Part shown: piece after piece, positions 1-6,447 of the stretch
How the letters are laid out: every line of letters begins with the position of its first letter
Numbering within the stretch: position 1 is the stretch's first letter
DNA from: an uncultured Lachnospiraceae bacterium
GTDB taxonomy: Bacteria > Bacillota > Clostridia > Lachnospirales > Lachnospiraceae
DNA: 7,809 nt
Direction of reading: 5' to 3'
Assembly: GCA_902783765.1 (NCBI GenBank)
Contig: CACZSB010000187.1
Span: 1-7,809, forward strand
Program-made: the position numbers and the translations under genes
Notes under the pieces: generated by a model
What the model was told of the DNA's origin: nothing
Databases searched by the model: none
Seen by the model: only the letters and a program-made list of their open reading frames with translations

Positions 1-735
1 ATCTTTCTGCTGCTTATTGTGCCCCAGATGGAAAAGGACCCGGCCAGACAGGGAGCCATGATCCATGCAGGCTACCGGGGCAATGCCATCCTGTTTGCCA
101 TGCCCCTGGGACGGGGGATTTTCGGTGAGGACGTACCGGAGGTGGTTTTTTCCCTGGCGGTGGGAATGGTTTTCTTTAATGTGATCAGTATTCCCCTGAT
201 GGAATACTACCGCGCCAAGGTGCGCCAGCAGCGGGGCTCGGCGGAGGCGGGAGGACGCATTTCCTTAGGGAAACTTGTACAGGGATTACTAAAAACGCCC
301 CTGTTCATTGGGGTGCTGCTGGGCATTGCCTGGACCCTTTTTAAGCTTCCCCGCCCTCAGATTCTTCAAAAAATGGTGACGGATTTGTCGGCCCCGGTGA
401 TACCTCTGGCCTTTATGCTGCTGGGGGCCAGGCTGCGGCTGGCCCATCTGAAGGCCAACAGCCGAAATGTGTTCCGCATCAGTTTTTTCAAGATTGTTCT
501 GCTGCCCTGCCTGATGATGATATTCCCTCTATTGGCGGGCTGGGGTCAGCGGGATCTGGTAAGTGTGCTGCTGTGTTTCGGCGCCCCTTCCGCAGTGATT
601 GTTTTTCCCATGACATCAGCCTATGAATGTGACGGAGAAATGGCCGGGGAAATTATTTCCACCACCACCTTTTTCTCCCTTTTCACCTTGTTTTTGGCTA
701 TTTTTGCCCTTAAGCAGCTGGGGCTATTAAGCTGA
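1..735 (+). CDS. AEC-family transporter (auxin efflux carrier / malate permease-like), 5' truncated by window
   Basis: Frame 1 is open from base 1 and ends at TGA 733-735, giving 244 visible residues. AEC proteins are usually a little over 300 residues, so roughly the first 60-70 (two or three membrane helices) probably lie upstream. The GTG at 19 is inside the open frame and is unlikely to be the true start. The protein is strongly hydrophobic, with helices near visible residues 47-68, 98-117, 131-148, 162-182, 187-207 and 220-240, separated by a basic loop (about 69-92). Typical AEC signatures are visible: PVIPLAFMLLGARLRL, then GAPSAVIVFPM and a closing STTTFFSLFTLF helix. The family are secondary carriers in the cytoplasmic membrane that export or take up organic acids or other small molecules. 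The substrate cannot be read from the sequence. No hairpin plus T-run terminator is seen in the 75-bp gap before the next gene. Confidence 0.88.
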   Translation: MFLLLIVPQMEKDPARQGAMIHAGYRGNAILFAMPLGRGIFGEDVPEVVFSLAVGMVFFNVISIPLMEYYRAKVRQQRGSAEAGGRISLGKLVQGLLKTPLFIGVLLGIAWTLFKLPRPQILQKMVTDLSAPVIPLAFMLLGARLRLAHLKANSRNVFRISFFKIVLLPCLMMIFPLLAGWGQRDLVSVLLCFGAPSAVIVFPMTSAYECDGEMAGEIISTTTFFSLFTLFLAIFALKQLGLLS

Positions 736-810
736 ATCATCCCCGCCGGGCCGCCTGTTTCCAGACGTATTTTTCTTGCAAGGAAGGGGCATCTGTGATA
801 GGATAGGAGA

Positions 811-2301
811 ATGGATACGCATAAGAACAGTGCCGACGAATTCAATCGTTATATTGAGCAAACAAAGCAGATCCGAGAGCTTTCCGCCCCCCGGGTTTCA
901 AATCTGTCTGACGAAAATGATTACCGTAAATGTTTGCTGGAAAACTTCGCTGCCATCGGCGAGCTGGCGGAGGATAATAACCGTATCCTGGCCCGGCATT
1001 GTTTTCCCCTGCTGCTGAGCGATGAACCGCTGGATCAGGACACCATTGCGATTTGGTCGGATTTCTGCCGAAAGCTCTTTGACGCAGCCACCATCAGTCA
1101 CGCCGATGGGGTGCTGCTTTACCGCCTGGGCAAGCGTATGCTGCGGGAGGCGGAGAGGACCGATGATAATGCCCTTCGTATGCGGGCCCTCAATTTCATA
1201 ATTGCATCCACCTACCATCTGACCTATATGCGCTTCCGCTCCGCCAATGTACTGGACTACCGTGAGGAAGGCTGGGCTGCGGTCAATACCATGACCGGCC
1301 TGTTGGAAGAGAATCGTTTTGATTCACTGCCAGACAATGCGAAGTATTATCTGATACGGGAAACCGCTTTCAATCTGCGCCTGTTTCTCGCTTGTATCTT
1401 CGATGACAAGGAAAAAGAAGCATGGCGGAGCAAAAAGATTTTAAGTGGTATGCTGGACTTTCTTCGTCTGGTTTCCGATCCTCTTTTCCAAAAGAAAATA
1501 CCGTTGGAGATCGATTGGGATGCCAATCGGACGTGGGTTCTGGAATATATTGCCAGCCTGACGGATGACAATAACGCGGCGGGCTTCGATGAGCCGGGAC
1601 TGGAGGAGATTTACCGCTGCGCCGCGGAGATGAAGGAAGCTTTTCGCTTCATTGAGCCCGATTCCCCTGCCATTGAGGCAATCGTCAAAGAGTTGCCGCT
1701 TCATTTCAAAAGAAATGAATATCTGACCGGCCGTTGTGATATTCATGACTACAAGGGGGAATTGCGGGGGATTTTTGACTCCTTCGAGGATTTTGATTTT
1801 TCCCAAGATATGCCCACGGTTGTGATGAACGATATCCGGGAATACCTCCTTCTGGTGGGGGAAAAGGGCATGGATGAGGCGGACAAGGCCTTTTTGGCCA
1901 GGGTCTATGCCCGGCTGATCGACTATGTGCACCTGGCGCCGAAGGACAATCTTTTTGGTTACCTTCTGGTGGATGCTTCCAGCGCGCTGACGCTTTTTGT
2001 GGACGTTCCCGGGGCAATTTCCTTTGAGGATATGTGCCAGAGCATTATCGCTTCCTTTCATCCTTCCACTTATATCCACGGCTTGAGCGTGGCCTCCCTG
2101 GCCCGCTGTCTGGCCCATCATTTGATCCGGAAAGATCCCGCCCTGTTTTTGGGAGTTTTGGGTTTGGCGGATGTGGAGGAGATCCGGGCCAATGCCGAGC
2201 GGATTGAGGATTTTGTATATCATGCGGCCCTCTGCCACGACTTCGGCAAGTTGCTGGTGGCGGAGCCCATTATGAACTACGGGCGGGATTTGATGGAGTA
2301 G
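811..2301 (+). CDS. N-terminal product of the interrupted HD-GYP gene: helical region plus first half of HD domain
   Basis: If TAG 2299-2301 stops translation, a 496-residue protein results. ATG 811 is the earliest possible start: the same frame has a stop at 799-801. AGGA at 800-803 is spaced 7 nt from the start, while a second AGGAGA abuts the ATG. Residues 1 to about 400 are hydrophilic and predicted mostly helical, with no signal peptide or membrane segment. I do not recognise a named domain there; it may be a sensor or TPR-like helical region. Residues from about 405 begin the HD domain and include His423 and His476-Asp477, but the product ends before the third metal-ligand histidine (505), the HH pair, GYP and the last Asp. 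Such a fragment should lack a complete metal centre and is unlikely to be an active phosphodiesterase. Confidence 0.75.
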   Translation: MDTHKNSADEFNRYIEQTKQIRELSAPRVSNLSDENDYRKCLLENFAAIGELAEDNNRILARHCFPLLLSDEPLDQDTIAIWSDFCRKLFDAATISHADGVLLYRLGKRMLREAERTDDNALRMRALNFIIASTYHLTYMRFRSANVLDYREEGWAAVNTMTGLLEENRFDSLPDNAKYYLIRETAFNLRLFLACIFDDKEKEAWRSKKILSGMLDFLRLVSDPLFQKKIPLEIDWDANRTWVLEYIASLTDDNNAAGFDEPGLEEIYRCAAEMKEAFRFIEPDSPAIEAIVKELPLHFKRNEYLTGRCDIHDYKGELRGIFDSFEDFDFSQDMPTVVMNDIREYLLLVGEKGMDEADKAFLARVYARLIDYVHLAPKDNLFGYLLVDASSALTLFVDVPGAISFEDMCQSIIASFHPSTYIHGLSVASLARCLAHHLIRKDPALFLGVLGLADVEEIRANAERIEDFVYHAALCHDFGKLLVAEPIMNYGRDLME

Positions 2302-2376
2302 GAAAGAGAGCTGATTCGGTTTCATCCCCAGGCTGGGGCGGCCCTGCTGGCCAAGCACGCCTTCACAGCCCCCTAT

Positions 2377-2724
2377 GTGGATGTGGCCCTGGGACATCAC
2401 AAGTGGTACAACAACGGCGGCGGCTATCCCGAAGCCTTTGATATGGAAGCTTCTCCCATTAAAAACGTGATTGCCATTGTGGCCTGTGCGGATTGTCTGG
2501 ATGCTGCCACGGATTCGGTAGGACGCAGCTACAAAAAGAGCCAGAGTCTGGATTCCTTTTTGGAGGAGCTTCGGGCGGGAAGCGGCAGCCGCTACGCCCC
2601 CTGGTTATATCCCCTGTTTGAAGACCCTGGAATATACAGCGAGATTCAGGGGCTGATGGACAGCGGCCGGGACGAGAATTACCGCAGAACCTATCGAATC
2701 CTCCGCAAATTGAACGAAGGATAA
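2377..2724 (+). CDS. C-terminal fragment of the interrupted HD-GYP gene (second half of domain)
   Basis: Same frame as the gene upstream. It is open from 2302, directly after the TAG, but the first usable start after the stop is GTG 2377 (115 residues), with no Shine-Dalgarno sequence before it (CTTCACAGCC precedes). It carries the HH-KWYNN-GGGYP segment and the ADCLDAA aspartates. Starting at 2377 would lose the HPQAG histidine motif encoded at 2320-2337. Independent translation is therefore doubtful; this is best read as the remainder of the same gene. The intact codon pattern and conserved motifs after the stop argue that any loss is very recent, or that readthrough supplies the full protein. 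Confidence 0.6.
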   Translation: MDVALGHHKWYNNGGGYPEAFDMEASPIKNVIAIVACADCLDAATDSVGRSYKKSQSLDSFLEELRAGSGSRYAPWLYPLFEDPGIYSEIQGLMDSGRDENYRRTYRILRKLNEG

Positions 2725-2749
2725 TGCCCCGAAGGCTGTCACAAAACAC

Positions 2750-2778
2750 TTGACAGACAAGGGTTCATTTCCTATAAT
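2750..2778 (+). promoter_or_regulatory. Consensus sigma-A promoter of the T-box/ileS transcript
   Basis: TTGACA at 2750-2755 and TATAAT at 2773-2778 are separated by exactly 17 nt: both hexamers match the vegetative consensus perfectly. Transcription should start near 2784-2788, about 20 nt before the first conserved T-box stem. The -35 hexamer overlaps the right arm of a CTGTCA...TGACAG inverted repeat (2736-2741 and 2751-2756). With such a strong promoter, control of ileS probably rests mostly on the attenuator. Confidence 0.9.
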
Positions 2779-2979
2779 TTTCTGGTAATTGAATATCCCA
2801 AAAGGCAATGATGGAGAGAGTAGCCTTGTGATGAAAGCCACAGAGAGCCGGGTGAGCTGAGAACCGGTGCCGGTAGCGCAAGTGTGAAGGTCACTCCGGA
2901 GCCGCCGCCCGAACACGAAAGTCAGTAGGCCCGGCCGGGTTCCGCCCGTTAGCGCGGAGGGTCTGTGTTTGCAGACGCC

Positions 2980-3014
2980 AAATGGGTGGTTTTGCGAGTC
3001 GGCTCGTCCCGTTT
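2980..3014 (+). promoter_or_regulatory. T-box antiterminator (alternative fold)
   Basis: AAATGGG 2980-2986 pairs with CCCGTTT 3008-3014 (one T-G wobble). This leaves the 7-nt bulge TGGTTTT 2987-2993, which presents UGGU to the tRNA acceptor end. GCGAG 2994-2998 pairs with CTCGT 3003-3007 across the loop TCGG. This helix-bulge-helix is the canonical T-box antiterminator and uses the bases 3003-3014 that otherwise make the left arm and loop of the terminator, so the two folds exclude each other. Confidence 0.92.
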
Positions 3015-3028
3015 GGGGCGGGTTTTTT
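3003..3028 (+). terminator. Rho-independent terminator of the T-box attenuator
   Basis: CTCGTCCC 3003-3010 pairs with GGGGCGGG 3015-3022 (8 bp including two T-G pairs) around a GTTT loop, followed by TTTTTT 3023-3028. It competes with the antiterminator at 2980-3014. When tRNA is charged, transcripts should end here, about 220 nt before ileS. Confidence 0.93.
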
Positions 3029-3033
3029 GTTTT

Positions 3034-3064
3034 GTGTCATCCTGAGCGACAGCGAAGGATCCCA
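3034..3064 (+). repeat. 31-bp intergenic repeat, copy 1
   Basis: This stretch is identical, base for base and in the same orientation, to 6570-6600 on the other side of ileS. Its core is GTCATCCTGAGCGACAGCGA, with an imperfect palindrome ATCCT (3039-3043) / AGGAT (3056-3060). It starts just after the T-box terminator. The TCATCCTGAGCG...CGAAGGATC pattern resembles dispersed intergenic repeats I know from several bacterial genomes; its function is not established. Confidence 0.9.
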
Positions 3065-3175
3065 TGAATGCTTTATTGTAAAAAGGCAGAAAGCTACGGC
3101 TTTTGCACCATCACCTATCCGTAGATAGCAGTTTAACAATACAAAGAGGTCGCTGATCAGTCGCCCTCACCCCGT

Positions 3176-3195
3176 CACGGCCCCGCAGGGCCGTG
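3176..3195 (+). repeat. Perfect palindromic hairpin in the ileS leader
   Basis: CACGGCCC 3176-3183 and GGGCCGTG 3188-3195 form an 8-bp perfect stem with loop CGCA. No T-run follows, so it is not a standard terminator. It sits 4 nt before a second perfect hairpin (3200-3223); together they resemble a two-part REP/BIME-like palindromic unit. Confidence 0.75.
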
Positions 3196-3199
3196 CCAC

Positions 3200-3223
3200 C
3201 CCTCTCCCGCTTCCGGGAGAGGG
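3200..3223 (+). repeat. CCCTCTCCC-type palindromic hairpin, copy 1
   Basis: CCCTCTCCCG 3200-3209 and CGGGAGAGGG 3214-3223 make a perfect 10-bp stem with loop CTTC. The same arms recur at 6525-6560. The hairpin ends only 11 nt before the ileS Shine-Dalgarno sequence, so it lies in the ileS 5' untranslated RNA and could affect message stability or ribosome access. That effect is inference. Confidence 0.85.
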
Positions 3224-3234
3224 CAAGAAAGAAA

Positions 3235-3239
3235 AGGAG
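3235..3239 (+). promoter_or_regulatory. Ribosome binding site that fixes the ileS start
   Basis: AGGAG lies 7 nt before ATG 3247. This selects ATG 3247 over the in-frame GTG at 3193, which is embedded in the palindromic repeats and would add 18 residues not typical of IleRS. Confidence 0.9.
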
Positions 3240-3246
3240 AGATATC

Positions 3247-6200
3247 ATGTACAACAAAGTCCCCACGGATCAAAACTTTGTAGCCCGCGAGAAGGAAGTC
3301 TTAAAGTTCTGGAAGGAGAACAAGATCTTCGAAAAGTCCGAAGAGGGCCGGAAGGACAGGCCCTGCTATACCTTCTATGACGGCCCCCCCACCGCCAACG
3401 GCAAGCCCCATATCGGTCATGTGGAAACCCGGGTCATTAAGGACATGATTCCCCGCTACCGCACTATGAAGGGCTATTATGTGCCCCGAAAGGCGGGCTG
3501 GGACACCCACGGTCTGCCCGTGGAGTTGGAGGTGGAAAAGGCTCTGGGCTTAAACGGCAAGGAGCAGATCGAGGCCTACGGCATCGAGCCCTTCATCAAA
3601 AAGTGCAAGGAATCCGTGTGGAAATACAAGGAAATGTGGGAGCAGTTCTCCGACACCGTGGGCTTCTGGGCGGATATGGATAAGCCCTACGTGACCTATC
3701 ACGACGAATATATCGAGTCCGAGTGGTGGGCCCTGTCCGAACTGTGGAAAAAAGGTCTGCTGTACAAGGGCTTTAAGATTGTGCCCTATTGTCCCCGCTG
3801 CGGCACCCCCCTGTCCACGGCGGAGGTGTCCCAGGGCTATAAGCCCGTGAAGGAGCGCTCCGCCATTGCCCGCTTCAAGGTGAAGGGGGAGGAAAATGCC
3901 TTCTTCCTGGTATGGACCACCACCCCCTGGACCCTGCCTTCCAACGTGGCTCTCTGCGTGAACCCGGAGGAGACTTATATCAAGGCCTTTGTGCCGGCGG
4001 AGAATCACAACTATTATCTGGCGGAGGCCCTGGCCCCGGTGGTGCTGGGCAGCCCGGAGCCTGGGGACGAGTCCGAAGCCCTGAAATGGCAGATCGTGGA
4101 GCGCTTCAAGGGCAAGGACCTGGAATATAAGGAATACGAGCCCCTCTTTGATTTTACCGGGGATTTTGTGGCGAAGAACCGCAGCGAAAAGGCCTTCTTC
4201 GTCACCTGCGATAATTATGTAACCATGACCGATGGCACGGGCATCGTCCATATCGCCCCTGCCTTCGGTGAGGATGATGCCAATGTGGGCCGCCATTACG
4301 GCCTGCCCTTCGTGCAGTTTGTGGACGGCAAGGGAGAAATGACGGCGGAGACTCCTTACGCAGGCCAGTTTGTGAAAAAGGCGGATCCGGTGATTTTGCA
4401 GGATCTGGAAAAGGCGGGACTTTTATTCGACGCGCCCAAGTTCGAACATGAATATCCCCACTGCTGGCGCTGCGATACCCCTCTTATTTATTACGCCCGG
4501 GATTCCTGGTATATCCGGGAAAGCGATTACAAGGCGAACCTGGTAAAGAATAATAATACAGTGAACTGGCTGCCGGAATCCATCGGCACGGGCCGTTTTG
4601 GCAACTGGCTGGAAAATATCCAGGACTGGGCCATTTCCCGGAACCGTTATTGGGGCACGCCCCTAAATATTTGGGAATGCGGCTGCGGCCACCGGGAGTG
4701 CATCGGAAGCCGGGCGGAACTCATGGAAAGAAGCGGCAATCCGGCGGTGGAGACCATGGAGCTGCACCGGCCTTATGTGGATGATATCACCTTGAAGTGC
4801 CCGGACTGCGGCGGGGAAATGCACCGGGTGCCGGAGGTGATCGACTGCTGGTTTGACTCCGGGGCCATGCCCTTCGCCCAGCATCATTATCCCTTTGAAA
4901 ACAAGGAGAAATTTGAGCAGCAATTCCCGGCGGCCTTCATCTCCGAGGCGGTGGATCAGACAAGAGGCTGGTTCCATTCCCTGATGGCGGAGGGGACTTT
5001 GCTTTTTGACAAATCCCCCTATGAAAATGTCATCGTGCTGGGGCTGGTGCAGGATAAAAACGGCCAGAAAATGTCCAAATCCAAGGGCAATGTGGTGGAT
5101 CCCTTTGAGGCCCTGGAGAAATTCGGGGCGGACGCCATCCGCTGGTATTTCTACAACAGTTCCGCCCCCTGGCTGCCCAAGCGCTTCTCCGAGGAGGCGG
5201 TGCTGGAGGGCCGCTCCAAGTTTATGAGCACCCTGTGGAACAGCTACGCTTTTTATACTTTGTATGCGGAGATCGATCAGTTTGATCCTTCGAAATATAT
5301 GACGGAGGGCAGGTGGCAGCCTAAGGATTTGCCGGTGATGGACCGCTGGCTCCGCTCCAAGCTGAATACCCTGATCAAGGTGGTGGATAAGGCCCTGGAT
5401 GAATACCATGTGACGGAGGCTTCCCGGGCTTTGGCGGCCTTTGTGGAGGATCTCTCCAACTGGTATGTGCGCCGCTGCCGGGACCGCTATTGGGCTTCCG
5501 GCATGGAAGAGGACAAGGTAAATGCTTACATGACTCTCTTTGAGGCCCTTTATACTGTAAGCCTGCTGGCGGCCCCCATGGTGCCCTTTATGACGGAGGC
5601 CATTTATCAAAATATCGTGCGGCCGGTGCTTCCCGGCAGCGAAGAGAGCATTCATCTCTGCGATTATCCCGTGGCGGATGAGAGCTTAATCGATCCGGAG
5701 CTGGAAAAGGAAATGGATCTGGCGGTGAAGCTGGTATCCCTGGGCCGGGCGGCCCGGAACAGCGCGGCGGTGAAGAATCGGCAGCCCTTATCCCGGATGA
5801 TGGTAAAGGCCCCCAAGGCGCTGAGCCAGTATTATGACGCCATCATCGCCGAAGAATTGAATGTAAAGAGCCTGGAATATACGGACAATGCGGAAGAGTT
5901 TGTGAGCTATTCCTTTAAGCCCCAGATGCGGACCTTAGGGCCTAAGTTTGGGAAGCAGTTAAATGAAATCCGGGAGCTTTTGGCGGGGATCGACGGCCGG
6001 GCGGCCATGGCCCAGCTGAAGGCGGAAGGGGTGCTGAAACTGACCCTTTCCACCGGGGAGGCAGAGCTTCTGGAAGAAGATCTGCTGATTGAAAGCGCCA
6101 AACGGGAAGGCTTTTCCGCGGAACAAGAGGGTGACTGCACCGTGGTGCTGGATATCACCCTGACGCCCCAGCTTATCGAAGAGGGCTTCATGCGGGAGAT

Positions 6201-6429
6201 CGTCTCCAAGGTTCAGACTATGCGGAAGGAGGCGGGCTTTGAGGTGACGGACCGGATCCGCCTGAGCCATCAGGGAAATCCGGTGATTGAGGAGATCTTT
6301 GCCAAGCTGGGCGAGGATATCGCCGCCCAGGTGCTGGCGAAAGAAGTGAAGGCCGGAGAAGCGGCAGGATATACCAAGGAATGGAATATCAACGGGGAGA
6401 CCGTGACCTTAGGAGTAGAAAAGCTGTAA
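3247..6429 (+). CDS. ileS: Isoleucine--tRNA ligase, type 2 (IleRS2)
   Basis: A complete 1060-residue cytoplasmic class I synthetase that charges tRNA-Ile with isoleucine. The N-terminal part of the catalytic fold carries HIGH at 55-58 within PPTANGKPHIGHVETR, and WDTHGLPVELEVEK follows. Cys182/Cys185 form a zinc-knuckle-like pair. The CP1 editing domain, which removes mischarged valine, spans roughly 195-400 with WTTTPWTLPSN at 223-233 and GTGIVHIAPAFGEDD at 330-344; Asp344 is the likely catalytic acid. Further cysteine pairs sit at 406/409, 478/480 and 518/521. KMSKS is at 608-612. The anticodon-binding helical domain runs from about 699 (DRWLRSK...NWYVRRCRDRYW). The C-terminus is the longer type-2 tail, ending in INGETVTLGVEKL, and lacks the C-terminal zinc finger of type-1 enzymes. 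Type-2 IleRS are known for reduced sensitivity to mupirocin; whether this one is resistant is inferred only. Expression is expected to be governed by the T-box leader. It ends at TAA 6427-6429. Confidence 0.97.
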   Translation: MYNKVPTDQNFVAREKEVLKFWKENKIFEKSEEGRKDRPCYTFYDGPPTANGKPHIGHVETRVIKDMIPRYRTMKGYYVPRKAGWDTHGLPVELEVEKALGLNGKEQIEAYGIEPFIKKCKESVWKYKEMWEQFSDTVGFWADMDKPYVTYHDEYIESEWWALSELWKKGLLYKGFKIVPYCPRCGTPLSTAEVSQGYKPVKERSAIARFKVKGEENAFFLVWTTTPWTLPSNVALCVNPEETYIKAFVPAENHNYYLAEALAPVVLGSPEPGDESEALKWQIVERFKGKDLEYKEYEPLFDFTGDFVAKNRSEKAFFVTCDNYVTMTDGTGIVHIAPAFGEDDANVGRHYGLPFVQFVDGKGEMTAETPYAGQFVKKADPVILQDLEKAGLLFDAPKFEHEYPHCWRCDTPLIYYARDSWYIRESDYKANLVKNNNTVNWLPESIGTGRFGNWLENIQDWAISRNRYWGTPLNIWECGCGHRECIGSRAELMERSGNPAVETMELHRPYVDDITLKCPDCGGEMHRVPEVIDCWFDSGAMPFAQHHYPFENKEKFEQQFPAAFISEAVDQTRGWFHSLMAEGTLLFDKSPYENVIVLGLVQDKNGQKMSKSKGNVVDPFEALEKFGADAIRWYFYNSSAPWLPKRFSEEAVLEGRSKFMSTLWNSYAFYTLYAEIDQFDPSKYMTEGRWQPKDLPVMDRWLRSKLNTLIKVVDKALDEYHVTEASRALAAFVEDLSNWYVRRCRDRYWASGMEEDKVNAYMTLFEALYTVSLLAAPMVPFMTEAIYQNIVRPVLPGSEESIHLCDYPVADESLIDPELEKEMDLAVKLVSLGRAARNSAAVKNRQPLSRMMVKAPKALSQYYDAIIAEELNVKSLEYTDNAEEFVSYSFKPQMRTLGPKFGKQLNEIRELLAGIDGRAAMAQLKAEGVLKLTLSTGEAELLEEDLLIESAKREGFSAEQEGDCTVVLDITLTPQLIEEGFMREIVSKVQTMRKEAGFEVTDRIRLSHQGNPVIEEIFAKLGEDIAAQVLAKEVKAGEAAGYTKEWNINGETVTLGVEKL

Positions 6430-6447
6430 GAGCGTGTCTTAGCCCGT

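Larger units (their letters stand above)
811..2724 (+). pseudogene. HD-GYP-type phosphohydrolase gene interrupted by an in-frame TAG (nonsense mutation or recoded stop)
   Basis: One reading frame of 637 codons with a single internal TAG at 2299-2301 (codon 497); the natural end is TAA 2722-2724. Joined across the stop, the C-terminal third forms a complete HD-GYP-like domain. It has His423 (YIHGLSVASLA), His476-Asp477 (CHDFGK), His505 (RFHPQAGA), His529-His530, GGYP at 537-540, and Asp561/Asp564 (ACADCLDAA). HD-GYP enzymes hydrolyse cyclic dinucleotides, classically c-di-GMP, with a metal centre built from these residues. The stop falls in the short linker after IMNYGRDLME. There, family members usually carry acidic residues (a pattern like LTDEE before the xxHPexG motif), so TAG most likely replaced GAG, CAG or AAG. 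No frame shift or length change is needed. Either the gene is freshly inactivated, or TAG is read through (suppressor tRNA or pyrrolysine), or it is a sequencing error. Sequence alone does not decide. Confidence 0.85.
2800..3028 (+). promoter_or_regulatory. T-box riboswitch (tRNA-sensing leader) upstream of ileS
   Basis: The conserved landmarks appear in order. A Stem I base GGAG 2813-2816 pairs with CTCC 2894-2897. The 5' side of the specifier loop is AGAGTAGC, 2817-2824. A stem CTTGTG 2825-2830 pairs with CGCAAG 2877-2882. The GA motif AGAGAG is at 2842-2847 and a distal GGTGAG...GAGAACCGG apical region at 2850-2866. GAAGGTCA at 2886-2893 is the 3' side of the specifier loop. AGTAGG at 2924-2929 and CGGGTTCCGCCCGTTA at 2936-2951 form the Stem II and pseudoknot region. 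A hairpin GTCTG/CAGAC (2961-2965/2972-2976) is followed by the T-box sequence with UGGU at 2987-2990. In the family, uncharged tRNA pairs by its anticodon with the specifier and by its NCCA end with UGGN. UGGU implies discriminator base A73, as in tRNA-Ile and also tRNA-Val. The expected specifier codon reads GUC (2890-2892) followed by the conserved purine. Confidence 0.95.

Noticed and set aside
19..735. GTG 19 as the true start of the AEC transporter
   Set aside because: The frame is open upstream to base 1 with hydrophobic codons (FLLLIV), and the protein would lack its first helices; the gene is simply cut by the window edge.
736..810. Promoter or terminator between the AEC gene and the HD-GYP gene
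   Set aside because: TTGCAA at 775-780 has no good -10 at 16-18 nt, and no GC-rich hairpin with a T-run is present.
1441..2400. Long minus-strand open frame opposite the HD-GYP gene
   Set aside because: It is antisense to a frame with clear HD-GYP motifs, and its translation is low-complexity, His/Gln-rich and unlike a folded family.
2891..3139. Minus-strand small frame across the T-box and repeat region
   Set aside because: It overlaps a structured leader RNA whose conserved elements explain the sequence; no ribosome binding site or family resemblance.
3034..3223. CRISPR array or complete MITE formed by the repeats
   Set aside because: There are only two copies of each repeat, 3.5 kb apart, with no regular spacers, no clear terminal inverted repeats and no target-site duplication that I can see.
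3193..3246. In-frame GTG 3193 as an earlier ileS start (18 extra residues)
   Set aside because: It lies within the palindromic repeats, has no suitable ribosome binding site, and the extra residues do not resemble IleRS. ATG 3247 has AGGAG at 7 nt.
3550..4296. Minus-strand open frame opposite ileS
   Set aside because: A shadow of the codon bias of ileS; Gly/His/Leu-rich translation with no recognisable motif. The same holds for the one at 4663-5655.
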